In this document: positions 33,122 through 41,537 of the stretch, in pieces
Numbering within the stretch: position 1 is the first letter of the stretch
How the letters are laid out: each line of letters starts with the position of its first letter
Assembly (NCBI RefSeq): GCF_007859305.1
Contig: NZ_VOHE01000003.1
Span: 434,001 to 498,000, forward strand
DNA: 64,000 bases
DNA from: Luteimonas wenzhouensis
GTDB lineage: Bacteria; Pseudomonadota; Gammaproteobacteria; Xanthomonadales; Xanthomonadaceae
Reading direction: 5' to 3'
The notes under the pieces: generated by a model
Told to the model about the DNA's origin: nothing
The model's database searches: none
The model's input: the letters and a program-made list of their open reading frames with translations, nothing else
Program-made: the position numbers and the translations under genes

Positions 33122-34873
33122 GTGTTCCGAATCCTCCGAGGAATCCTCCCCGGCGTCGTCCTGTCCGCGGCGCTGCCTGCCCTGGCCGCGTCCGGCCACG
33201 GAGGCGCGCCGTCGACCGACGCCCCGGCCATCTTCGTCAACCAGCTCGGCTTCCTGCCCGAAGCGACCAAGGCCGCGGTGGTCGAGGGTGCCGCCGCGGG
33301 CACGCGCTTCGAGGTGGTGCGCGAGACCGACGGGAGCGTGGTACTGGAGGGGGAGCTGCCGGCGCCGGCGACCTGGCCCGCGTCCGGGCGTCCAGCCGCG
33401 GCCGTGGACCTGGGCGCGCTGCGCGCGCCGGGCCGCTACCGGCTGCGGGTGCAGGGCCGCGAATCGGATCCGTTCCCGGTCGCCGCCGGGGTGTACGACG
33501 CGCTCGCCGATGCCGCGCTCAAGGGCTACTACTTCAGCCGCTCGGGGACCGCGCTGGCCCCCGCGCACGCGGGCCGCCATGCCCGGGCCGCGGGGCATCC
33601 GGACACCGAGGTCGAGGTCCATCCCTCCGCGGCGTCCGCCACCCGCCCGGCCGGAAGCGTGATCTCGGCCCCGGGCGGCTGGTACGACGCCGGCGACTAC
33701 AACAAGTACGTGGTGAACTCGGGGATCACCACGCACACGCTGCTGGCCGCCTGGGAGGATTTCCCGGAATGGTTCCGCGACCGCGAACTCGGCATCCCCG
33801 AGAGCGGAAACGGGGTCCCGGACCTGCTCGACGAGGCGTGGTGGAACCTGCGCTGGATGCTGGCGATGCAGGATCCGCACGACGGCGGGGTCTACCACAA
33901 GCTCACCAACCTGCGCTTCGACCCGATCGTGATGCCGGACCAGGCGCACGAGCGCCGCTACGTGGTGCAGAAGAGTACGGCGGCGGCGCTCGACCTCGCC
34001 GCGGTGATGGCGCAGGCCGCGCGCGTGTACGGGCCGTTCGACGCGCAGTTCCCGGGGCTCGCGGCGCGCATGCGCGCGGCGGCGGAACGGGCGTGGGAAT
34101 GGGCGCAGGCGCATCCGGATGTCCTCTATCGCCAGCCGGCCGACGTCTTCACCGGCGCCTACGGCGATGCGAAGCTCGACGACGAGTTCGCCTGGGCCGC
34201 GGCCGAGCTGTTCGTGCTGACCGGCGAGGCGCGCTACCTGCAGGCCTTCGAGCGCCATGCCGCGCCGCCTGGCGTGCCGTCGTGGGCGGACGTGGGCGCG
34301 CTGGCCTGGACCACGCTGGCGCGTCATCGCGCGCGCCTGCCCGACGATGCCTGGCGCACGCGCGTGGTCGAAGCGGTGACCGGGCTGGCAGGGGCGCTGG
34401 TCGCGCGCGCCCAGGCGTCGCCCTGGCGCCTGGCGATGCAGTCCGAGGATTTCGTCTGGGGCAGCAGCGCGCAGGCGCTCAACCAGGGATTCGTGATGGT
34501 CCAGGGCTACCGTCTCACCGGCGACCGCGCGCTGCTCGACGCCGCCCAGTCGCAGCTGGACTACGTGCTCGGGCGCAACCCGCTGGGCGTGTCGTTCGTC
34601 ACCGGCCACGGCCTGCGCACCCCGCGCAACATCCACCACCGGCCGTCGCAGGCCGACGGGATCGACGACCCGGTGCCGGGACTGCTGTCGGGCGGGCCCA
34701 ACCCGCGCCAGCAGGACCTGCGCGACTGCGAGGGCGTGGCGTATCCCTCGTCGCTGCCGGCGCTGTCGTGGATCGACCACGAATGCAGCTACGCCAGCAA
34801 CGAGGTCGCGATCAACTGGAACGCGCCGCTGGTGTACATGGCCGCGGCGATCCCGGCGTTGACCGCGCGCTAG
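33122..34873 (+). CDS. Secreted GH9 glycoside hydrolase (endoglucanase-like)
   Basis: A 583-residue exported enzyme of glycoside hydrolase family 9. After a signal peptide (ILRGILPGVVLSAALPALAASG) comes an N-terminal Ig-like CelD_N domain (IFVNQLGFLPEATKAAVV), then the (alpha/alpha)6 catalytic domain. Catalytic residues are present: Asp189 and Asp192 in GGWYDAGDYNKYV, and Glu561 in NEVAINWNAPLVYM; the substrate-binding HHRPS is also there. GH9 enzymes cut cellulose or related beta-glucans; glucosaminidase members also exist. The GTG at 33122 is chosen because the signal peptide begins there, although the frame stays open upstream and the ribosome site is weak. Confidence 0.87.
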   Translation: MFRILRGILPGVVLSAALPALAASGHGGAPSTDAPAIFVNQLGFLPEATKAAVVEGAAAGTRFEVVRETDGSVVLEGELPAPATWPASGRPAAAVDLGALRAPGRYRLRVQGRESDPFPVAAGVYDALADAALKGYYFSRSGTALAPAHAGRHARAAGHPDTEVEVHPSAASATRPAGSVISAPGGWYDAGDYNKYVVNSGITTHTLLAAWEDFPEWFRDRELGIPESGNGVPDLLDEAWWNLRWMLAMQDPHDGGVYHKLTNLRFDPIVMPDQAHERRYVVQKSTAAALDLAAVMAQAARVYGPFDAQFPGLAARMRAAAERAWEWAQAHPDVLYRQPADVFTGAYGDAKLDDEFAWAAAELFVLTGEARYLQAFERHAAPPGVPSWADVGALAWTTLARHRARLPDDAWRTRVVEAVTGLAGALVARAQASPWRLAMQSEDFVWGSSAQALNQGFVMVQGYRLTGDRALLDAAQSQLDYVLGRNPLGVSFVTGHGLRTPRNIHHRPSQADGIDDPVPGLLSGGPNPRQQDLRDCEGVAYPSSLPALSWIDHECSYASNEVAINWNAPLVYMAAAIPALTAR

Positions 34874-34901
34874 CGGCGCGGTCGGGCGCGCGGCCCGCGG
34901 G

Positions 34902-35534
34902 TCAGCCGATCCGGGTCCCGAAGATCCGGTCGCCGGCATCGCCCAAGCCGGGCAGGATGTATCCGTGTGCGTCCAGGCACTCGTCGATCGCGGCGGTGTA
35001 GACCTCGACGTCCGGGTGCGCGGCCTCCAGCCGGCGCAGGCCCTCGGGCGCGGCGACCAGGAAGATGCCCTTGATCCGCCGCGCGCCGGCGCGCTTGAGC
35101 ATGTCGATGGTCGCGACCAGGGTGCCGGCGGTGGCGAGCATCGGGTCGAGGATCAGCGCGTCGCGTTCGTCCAGCCGTCCGGTCAGGCGTTCGAAGTAGG
35201 GCACCGGCTGCAGCGTCTGTTCGTCGCGCTGCAGGCCGACCACGCTGACCTTCGCCGCCGGGATCAGCGCCAGCACGCCGGGCAGCATGCCCAGGCCCGC
35301 GCGCAGGATGGGCACCAGGGTGATCTTGGCGCCGGCGATGCGGCGCACCTGCACCGGGCCGGCCCAGCCGGTGGTGGTGGCGGTTTCGGTCTCGAGGTCG
35401 GCGGTGGCCTCGTAGGCGAGCAGGGTGCCCAGCTCGGTCACCAGTTCGCGGAACGACTTGGTGCTCAGCGAGGCATCGCGCAGCAGGCCGAGCTTGTGCT
35501 GGACGAGGGGATGGCGGACTTCGATCGCGGTCAT
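34902..35534 (-). CDS. upp: Uracil phosphoribosyltransferase
   Basis: A 210-residue pyrimidine-salvage enzyme converting uracil and PRPP to UMP. The N-terminus [17 protein letters not shown], the [13 protein letters not shown] block, the PRPP-binding [12 protein letters not shown] and the C-terminal [15 protein letters not shown] are all standard. The ATG at 35534 aligns with known starts; in-frame codons up to 35549 are unlikely. It converges on the GH9 gene with a 28-bp gap. Confidence 0.96.
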   Translation of the reverse strand: MTAIEVRHPLVQHKLGLLRDASLSTKSFRELVTELGTLLAYEATADLETETATTTGWAGPVQVRRIAGAKITLVPILRAGLGMLPGVLALIPAAKVSVVGLQRDEQTLQPVPYFERLTGRLDERDALILDPMLATAGTLVATIDMLKRAGARRIKGIFLVAAPEGLRRLEAAHPDVEVYTAAIDECLDAHGYILPGLGDAGDRIFGTRIG

Positions 35535-35606
35535 GTCGGTGGCACGCACGTGGGCGCTCGAAGTGTGACCGATCCATGATGGCCCGGGAAGGCGGCGGCG
35601 GGCGCG

Positions 35607-35624
35607 CTGTCACGCAGCTGAAAC
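35607..35624 (+). promoter_or_regulatory. Pho-box-like direct repeat before the TonB receptor
   Basis: CTGTCAC-GCAG-CTGAAAC is two seven-base direct repeats spaced 11 bp, close to the PhoB box (CTGTCAT-AAAT-CTGTCAC) apart from one base in the second repeat and the GC-rich spacer. It ends 50 bases before the receptor start at 35675. Confidence 0.5.
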
Positions 35625-35674
35625 CGGGCGGACATAGCGTGCGCATCGTTTCCCGCTTCCCCGGTCCCGCCGCC

Positions 35675-38233
35675 ATGTCGCGCCGCCACCCGCTCCACCT
35701 CGCCATCGCCCTCGTGCTGGCATCCTGCGCCTCCGCCGGCTTCGCCCGGGACGCGGCTCCCCCGATGCCCGGCCCGTCCCCCGTCGACCTCGACACGATG
35801 GTGGTGCGCGCGCAGTACGAGTCCCAGCTCCGGGCGGTGGATGCCAAGCGTTCGAGCGACGCGATCCAGGACGGCGTGTCGGCCGACTCGATGGGCCAGT
35901 ACCCGGACCAGAACGTCGGCGAATCCCTCTCGCGCCTGCCGGGCATCAGCGTCACCCGCGACCAGGGCGAGGGCCGCTACGTCGTCATCCGCGGCCTGGA
36001 CGCGGCCCTGAATTCGGTCACCGTCGACGGCATCGGCATGGGCACGCCGGAGGACGGCAGCCGGGCCGCGCCGCTGGACGTGATCCCCTCCGAATCCACC
36101 GAGCGCCTCACCGTGGTCAAGGCAGCCACCCCGGACATGCCGGGGGATTCGCTGGGCGGAACGATCATGGTCGAGTCGGCATCGGCCTTCGACCGCGACG
36201 GCCGCAGCATGCGGCTCAAGGCCGAGGCCAGCCACCAGAACCTCAGCGGGGAGACCAGCCCCAAGGCGGCGTTCAACTTCAGCGACGTCTATGGCGGGAC
36301 CGTCGGCGTCGTCTTCGGCGTCAGCTGGCAGGACCGCGACTACGAATCGGACAACGTCGAGATCGAATACGACGATCAGTTCGAGGACGTCGCCGGCGGC
36401 CGCCTGCTGCCGCTGGAGATGCAGCAGCGCAAGTACACCATCAACCGCGAGCGCACCGGGCTGAACCTCAACCTGGACTGGCGCCCGGACAGCGACAGCC
36501 AGTACTACCTGCGCACGCTGTTCACGGACTTCACCGACGCCGAGACCCGCCAGCGCAACATCATCCCGCTGGGCGAGGGCGACATCGCCGGCTACGACGG
36601 CCACAGCTGGCAGGTGGAGAACATCGCGGCCGACGACTTCAGCCGCCGCCTGCGCTACCGCACCAAGGAAGAGCACACCTTCACCGCCAGCGCCGGCGGC
36701 ATGAACCGCGTCGGCCGCGCGCGGTTCGACTACCAGCTGGGCTACACCAGGGTGCGCGAGCGCGTGGACGACGAAGTCGAGATGCGCTTCGAGTACCTGG
36801 GCGGGGAGGACATGGCGATCCGCCTCGGCCCGGGCGCGATCCCGTCCTTCGACGTGATCGACCCCGCCGGCGACGACGGCTGGCTGCGCAACGCCGGTTA
36901 TGGCCTCGACCGCCTGGTCGTGGCGCCCAAGCAGGTGGACGACGAGGCGCTGAGCGCGAAGTTCGACTTCACCTGGACCGGCGAGGCGGCGACCTGGAAG
37001 GCCGGCCTGCTCGGGCGCTGGCGCGACCGCGATGTGAACGTGGACGAGGCCGAGTTCCGCCGCGGGCCGGAGATCGACCCGTCCGACTGGACCGCGGCGG
37101 CGCCGTCGTTCCGTCACGGCCTCTTCGGTGAGGGCCTGTCCTCGTCCGCCATGCGCGACTGGCTGCGCGGCAACCGCGACGCCTTCAGCGCGCGCCCCCA
37201 GGACGTGGCCGAAAACACCATGATCTCCCTGGTCGAGGACTACACCGCGGCCGAGGACGTGCTCGCCAGCTACCTGATGGCAACGGTGGACGTGGGCCAG
37301 CTGCGCGTGATCGCAGGTGCGCGGGTGGAGCGGACGCAGTTCGAGGCCAACGGCTGGCGCGTGGACCTGGACGAGGACGGCGTGCTCGCCACGACCCGGT
37401 CGTCGGCCTCGAGTTCCTACACCAGCGTCCTGCCGGGCCTGCACCTGCGCTACGACACCGACGGCGACTGGGTGCTGCGCGGCGCGGTCACCAAGACCAT
37501 CGCGCGTCCCAGCTTCGGCGACATCTCGCCGCGGGTGAGCATCAACCGCGACGACGAGGAAGTGGAGCTGGGCAATCCGCAGCTCGATCCCTACGAGTCG
37601 ATCAACGTCGACCTCTCGTTCGAGCGCTACATCGGCGAGTCGGGCATCTTCTCCGCCGGCGTCTTCCACAAGTCGATCGACGGCTACATCGTCGAGACCT
37701 GGACTGACAGCGACGCCCAGTTCCCTGGTTACGAAGTCACCCGCCCCATCAACGGCGAGGACGCGAAGGTGTTCGGCGTCGAGCTGAACTGGCAGCAGAA
37801 GCTCGACTTCCTTCCGGGGTTCTGGGGCGGCCTGCTGGTCAGCCTGAGCGGCACCTGGCTCGATACCGAGTTCGTCGCCGGAACCGAGGACCGCGCCGGT
37901 GAGACCTTCGTGCTGCCGCTCTCGTCCGAGCGCCTGTACAGTGCGCACCTGGGATGGGAGAACGACCGCCTCAGCGCGCGTCTGGCCGCCGTCTACCGCA
38001 GCGAATACCTGGACGAGATCGGCGACGACAGCCGCTACGACCTCTGGGTCGCGCCCAACACCCAGCTCGATTTCAGCTTGGACTACAGCATGGGCGAGCG
38101 CTGGAGCCTGTACTTCGAGGCCTCCAACCTGCTCGACGAACCGCTGGAGCTCTACCAGGGTTCGCCGGCCACCACGCTGCAGAACGAACTGTACGGCCGC
38201 AGCTACGCGGTCGGCCTGAAGCTGCGTTTCTGA
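35675..38233 (+). CDS. TonB-dependent receptor upstream of the propeller phytase
   Basis: An 852-residue outer-membrane receptor. The signal peptide is LHLAIALVLASCASAGFA, the TonB-box-like region VDLDTMVVRAQ, and the plug contains YPDQNVGESLSRLPGISVTRDQGEGRYVVIRGL, the hallmark of the carbohydrate-type Xanthomonas/Caulobacter receptor class. It ends in GLKLRF with terminal Phe. ATG 35675 begins just before the signal peptide, though the ribosome site is weak. A phytase-type gene follows, and such receptors are often linked to beta-propeller phytases, so phytate or its breakdown products are the likely ligands. Its plug resembles that of the receptor at 61508. Confidence 0.9.
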   Translation: MSRRHPLHLAIALVLASCASAGFARDAAPPMPGPSPVDLDTMVVRAQYESQLRAVDAKRSSDAIQDGVSADSMGQYPDQNVGESLSRLPGISVTRDQGEGRYVVIRGLDAALNSVTVDGIGMGTPEDGSRAAPLDVIPSESTERLTVVKAATPDMPGDSLGGTIMVESASAFDRDGRSMRLKAEASHQNLSGETSPKAAFNFSDVYGGTVGVVFGVSWQDRDYESDNVEIEYDDQFEDVAGGRLLPLEMQQRKYTINRERTGLNLNLDWRPDSDSQYYLRTLFTDFTDAETRQRNIIPLGEGDIAGYDGHSWQVENIAADDFSRRLRYRTKEEHTFTASAGGMNRVGRARFDYQLGYTRVRERVDDEVEMRFEYLGGEDMAIRLGPGAIPSFDVIDPAGDDGWLRNAGYGLDRLVVAPKQVDDEALSAKFDFTWTGEAATWKAGLLGRWRDRDVNVDEAEFRRGPEIDPSDWTAAAPSFRHGLFGEGLSSSAMRDWLRGNRDAFSARPQDVAENTMISLVEDYTAAEDVLASYLMATVDVGQLRVIAGARVERTQFEANGWRVDLDEDGVLATTRSSASSSYTSVLPGLHLRYDTDGDWVLRGAVTKTIARPSFGDISPRVSINRDDEEVELGNPQLDPYESINVDLSFERYIGESGIFSAGVFHKSIDGYIVETWTDSDAQFPGYEVTRPINGEDAKVFGVELNWQQKLDFLPGFWGGLLVSLSGTWLDTEFVAGTEDRAGETFVLPLSSERLYSAHLGWENDRLSARLAAVYRSEYLDEIGDDSRYDLWVAPNTQLDFSLDYSMGERWSLYFEASNLLDEPLELYQGSPATTLQNELYGRSYAVGLKLRF

Positions 38234-38258
38234 CCCGCGCCGCGCACGCCCGCTGACG

Positions 38259-38276
38259 CTGTCAGCGGGCTGTCAG
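38259..38276 (+). promoter_or_regulatory. Pho-box-like direct repeat before the propeller phytase
   Basis: CTGTCAG-CGGG-CTGTCAG is an exact seven-base direct repeat with 11-bp period, as in PhoB boxes. It lies 26 bases after the receptor stop and 64 bases before the phytase ATG. The bases GCTGAC-GCT-GTCAGC at 38252-38266 can also pair as a short hairpin, so part of the site could act as a receptor terminator. Confidence 0.55.
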
Positions 38277-38340
38277 AGCGGTTTGGCTAAGGTCCCGTCC
38301 ATGCCGGCGCCATGCCGGACGCATCCACGGGAGAAACATC

Positions 38341-39480
38341 ATGGGTTCCAGATTCGCAGGTTCGTTCGCGTGTCCGCTGTCGCTGCTTGCGCTTGCGCTG
38401 GCCGCCTGCACGGGGGCGCAGGACACGGCCGGCGCGGCTTCGCCGGACGCGCAGGCGGACGCCGCGCCGACCGCGCAGGCGCGCGACGTCCCGGTCATCG
38501 CCGAAGCGTTCCAGAGCGCGATGACGCCGGACGACAACATCGATTCAGTCGCCTCGTGGACCGCGCCCGACGGCGCGGTCTGGGTGATCGCCACGGCCAA
38601 GTCGACCGACCGACTGGTGGTGTACGACGGACACACCGGGCAGACGCTGCGCACCGTCGGCAGCCTCGGCACGGGCGAGGGCGAGTTCGACCGGCCCAAC
38701 GGCGTGGCGGTCGCCGACGACCTGGCGTTCGTGGTCGAGCGCGACAACCACCGCGTGCAGGTGCTGCGGCTGCCGGAGTTCGAGCACGTGGCGAGCTTCG
38801 CCGCCGACGACCTGGTCAAGCCCTACGGCCTGTGGGTGACCCCGGTCGGCGAGGGCTACGAGCTCTACGTGACCGACGCCTACATGGCCGGCGAGGACGC
38901 CGACGGCGAGGACATCCTGCCGCCGCTGGCCGAGCTCGACCGGCGCGTGAAGCGCTATTCGCTCACGCCCGACGGCGCGGGCTACCGGGCGCAGCTGGTG
39001 TCGAGCTTCGGCGACACGAGCGAGCTCGGCGCGCTGCGCGTGGTCGAGTCGATCTGGGGCGATCCGGCGCACGGCCGGCTGCTGATCGCCGAGGAGGACG
39101 AGACCTATGCCAACGAGCTCAAGGTCTACGACCTGGACGGCCGCTTCGCCGGGCGCACCATCGGCGGCGACGTGTTCCATGCGCAGTCGGAGGGCATCAT
39201 GCTCAAGGAGTGCGGCGACGGCGCGGGCTGGTGGATCACCACCGAGCAGGGCAAGGGCCGCACCGTGTTCCACCTGTTCGACCGCGCCACGCTCGACCAT
39301 GCCGGCGCGGTGACCGGACAGATGGTGGCCAATACCGACGGCATCTGGCTGCACCAGGCGGCGACTTCGAAGTTCCCGCAGGGCGCGCTGTACGCGGTGC
39401 ACGACGACCAGGGCCTGGTCGCGTTCGACTGGCGCGACATTGCCGGTGCGCTGTCTCTGCCCGCCTGCGCGGTGGACTGA
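38341..39480 (+). CDS. Beta-propeller phytase-family lipoprotein
   Basis: A 379-residue lipoprotein (LALALAAC, lipid Cys at 23). The body reads as a propeller: DDNIDSVASW near residue 62 for the calcium and phosphate site, then WVIATAKSTDRLVVYDGHTG, RLLIAEEDETYANELKVYDLDGRF, HAQSEGIML and NTDGIWL blocks that follow the order of beta-propeller phytases (DDPAIW, IGTDK, AEGL, TDGI). The first block is diverged, so activity is likely but not certain; an NHL-type propeller is the alternative. Phytases of this family remove phosphate from calcium-phytate at the cell surface. GGGAGA precedes the ATG; the next gene starts 1 bp after the stop. Confidence 0.78.
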   Translation: MGSRFAGSFACPLSLLALALAACTGAQDTAGAASPDAQADAAPTAQARDVPVIAEAFQSAMTPDDNIDSVASWTAPDGAVWVIATAKSTDRLVVYDGHTGQTLRTVGSLGTGEGEFDRPNGVAVADDLAFVVERDNHRVQVLRLPEFEHVASFAADDLVKPYGLWVTPVGEGYELYVTDAYMAGEDADGEDILPPLAELDRRVKRYSLTPDGAGYRAQLVSSFGDTSELGALRVVESIWGDPAHGRLLIAEEDETYANELKVYDLDGRFAGRTIGGDVFHAQSEGIMLKECGDGAGWWITTEQGKGRTVFHLFDRATLDHAGAVTGQMVANTDGIWLHQAATSKFPQGALYAVHDDQGLVAFDWRDIAGALSLPACAVD

Positions 39481-39481
39481 G

Positions 39482-40870
39482 ATGGCGAGCCGGATTCCGC
39501 TGGTTCTCGCTGCCGCGCTGCTGCTCTCGCCGTGGCCTGCGGCGCTGGCCGAGGCGCCGCAGGCGGCGCGCCAGGTCGAGCCCAACACCCTGGTCCCCGA
39601 GGGCGTGGTGCGCTACGCGCCGACGGGTTTTCCCGACCGCATCGTCGCCACGCCGCTGCAGGATGCGGCGACCGGGTTCTCGGTCAGCTGGCGCACCGGC
39701 GTGGCGGTCGAGTCGCCGGTGCTGGAGATCGCGGTGGCGAAGGAGTCGCCCGACCAGTGGGACGGCGACGTGCCGCCGCGGCGGGTGGTCGCCGCGACGC
39801 GCGCGCTTGCCGCGGGCAACGGCAGCGCGCACCACCACCGCGCTGTGGTCGACGGCCTGCAGCCGGGCACGCTGTACGCGTGGCGGGTGCAGGGCGATCG
39901 CACCTGGAGCCCGTGGCGGCAGCTGCGCACCGCCGCGCCGGCCGGGACGCCGCTGGAGTTCCTCTACATCGGCGACACCCAGAACAAGAACGCCAGCCTG
40001 GTGACGCGGGTGATGCACGAGGCCGTGCGCCATGCGCCGCGGGCGAACCTGGCGCTGTTCGCCGGCGATCTGGTCAGCGAGGCGGTGGACGACGACGAGT
40101 GGGGCGAGTGGTTCGACGCCACCGGCCCGCTGGCGACGATGGCGTTCGCGCCCGCGCCGGGCAACCATGAGTTCTTCGAGGAATTCGAGGACACCCCGCA
40201 GGAGCGGCGCGTGCTCGGCGAGCAGTGGAAGCATCACTTCGCGTTTCCCGGCAACGGTGCGACTGGCGTGAAGGACACGACCTACTGGTTCGACTACCAG
40301 GGCATCCGCTTCGCGGTGATCGACGGCACGTCCGCGCTCGATCTCGACGCCGGGCCGGCGCAGACGCGCTGGCTGGACGAAGTGCTGTCGGGCAACCCGC
40401 ACCGCTGGAGCATCGTGCTGATCCATCAGCCGTTCTACTCGCCGCGCGCCAATCGCGAGAACCGGGAACTGCGCGAGACCCTGCTGCCGGTGATCGAGCG
40501 ACACAGGGTCGATCTGGTGCTGCAAGGCCACGACCACGTCTACGGCCGCCGCGGCGGGGAACGGGGCGCGCCACCGGTCTACACCGTGTCCGTGGCCGGA
40601 CCCAAGCAATACCGCCTGTCCGACGACGCCCGCCACACCATGTCGCCCGTGGGAGAGGATACGCAGCTGTTCCAGGTGCTGCGGCTGGACGGCGACCGCC
40701 TGAGCTACGAGGCGCGCACGGCGACCGGCAGGCTGTACGATGCCTTCGCGCTGATCGACGGGGGCGATGGCGGCAAGCGCCTGGAGGAGCGGGATCAAGA
40801 CCGCATCGGGGAGCGCATGTGCAGCCGTCCGCACGCACCGGGCGGGCGTGCCGATCGCTGCTGGGAGTGA
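39482..40870 (+). CDS. Exported purple-acid-phosphatase-like metallophosphoesterase
   Basis: A 462-residue exported phosphatase with signal peptide LVLAAALLLSPWPAALA. A fibronectin-III-like domain (GFSVSWRTG to LYAWRVQ) is followed by a calcineurin-type catalytic domain with all metal motifs: GDTQ, FAGDLV, GNHEFF, LIHQPFY and QGHDHVYGRR. This is the layout of purple acid phosphatases, several of which hydrolyse phytate or phosphomonoesters. It is one base after the phytase-type gene and three bases before the pyrophosphatase, so the three appear co-transcribed. Confidence 0.88.
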   Translation: MASRIPLVLAAALLLSPWPAALAEAPQAARQVEPNTLVPEGVVRYAPTGFPDRIVATPLQDAATGFSVSWRTGVAVESPVLEIAVAKESPDQWDGDVPPRRVVAATRALAAGNGSAHHHRAVVDGLQPGTLYAWRVQGDRTWSPWRQLRTAAPAGTPLEFLYIGDTQNKNASLVTRVMHEAVRHAPRANLALFAGDLVSEAVDDDEWGEWFDATGPLATMAFAPAPGNHEFFEEFEDTPQERRVLGEQWKHHFAFPGNGATGVKDTTYWFDYQGIRFAVIDGTSALDLDAGPAQTRWLDEVLSGNPHRWSIVLIHQPFYSPRANRENRELRETLLPVIERHRVDLVLQGHDHVYGRRGGERGAPPVYTVSVAGPKQYRLSDDARHTMSPVGEDTQLFQVLRLDGDRLSYEARTATGRLYDAFALIDGGDGGKRLEERDQDRIGERMCSRPHAPGGRADRCWE

Positions 40871-40873
40871 GGA

Positions 40874-41491
40874 ATGAAGAGGATTGCCGGACATTCTGCG
40901 CTGTTGCTGCTGTTGGCCTGCTTCGCGCAGGCCGCCGTCGCCGCCGAATCCATCCGGCATCCCTTCCGCGCGAGCCAGCCGCCGGCCGCGCCGGACGAGG
41001 TGCTGCTGGCGGTAGAGATCCCCGCCGGCAGCTTCACCAAGTACGAGATCGACGAGCAGGACGGACTGGTCTACGTCGATCGCTTCCAGTCGATGCCGGT
41101 GGCGTATCCGGCCAACTACGGTTCGATGCCGCGCACCCTGGCCGGCGACAACGATCCGCTGGACGCGCTGGTGCTCACGCGCGCGCCGCTGCATCCGGGC
41201 GTGCTGGTCCGCTTCCGCCCGATCGGCGTGCTGCGCATGACCGACGACGGCGAGGCCGACGAGAAGATCATCGGCGTGCCCACCGACAAGGTGGATCCGG
41301 CCTACGCCGGCATCCGCGACATCGGCGACCTGCCGGAGATCGAGCGGCAGCGCATCGAGGCCTTCTTCCGCGTCTACAAGGACCTGCCGGCGGGACGCAA
41401 CCCGGTGGCGCTGGATGGTTTCGGCGACGCCGCGGAGGCGAAGACGGTGATCCGCGAGGCGCTGCGACGCTACGAGGCGCGGGAGCGCTGA
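40874..41491 (+). CDS. ppa: Inorganic pyrophosphatase (family I) with a signal peptide
   Basis: A 205-residue family I soluble pyrophosphatase. The metal-binding core GDNDPLDALVLTRAPL, the EIPAGSFTKYEID strand and YVDRF-type block are conserved. Unusually it starts with a clear secretion signal, MKRIAGHSALLLLLACFAQAAVAAES, so the enzyme should act in the periplasm instead of the cytoplasm. That suits an operon of extracytoplasmic phosphate-releasing enzymes. A GGGAGTGAGGA ribosome site precedes the ATG. Confidence 0.92.
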   Translation: MKRIAGHSALLLLLACFAQAAVAAESIRHPFRASQPPAAPDEVLLAVEIPAGSFTKYEIDEQDGLVYVDRFQSMPVAYPANYGSMPRTLAGDNDPLDALVLTRAPLHPGVLVRFRPIGVLRMTDDGEADEKIIGVPTDKVDPAYAGIRDIGDLPEIERQRIEAFFRVYKDLPAGRNPVALDGFGDAAEAKTVIREALRRYEARER

Positions 41492-41537
41492 GGCCGTCCT
41501 TCGAGCGTCGAGTGGGCGGACCGGCAGCGGGACGGGG

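Noticed and set aside
41492-41537. Terminator between the pyrophosphatase and histidine kinase genes
   Set aside because: The 46-bp convergent gap contains no convincing inverted repeat or T tract.
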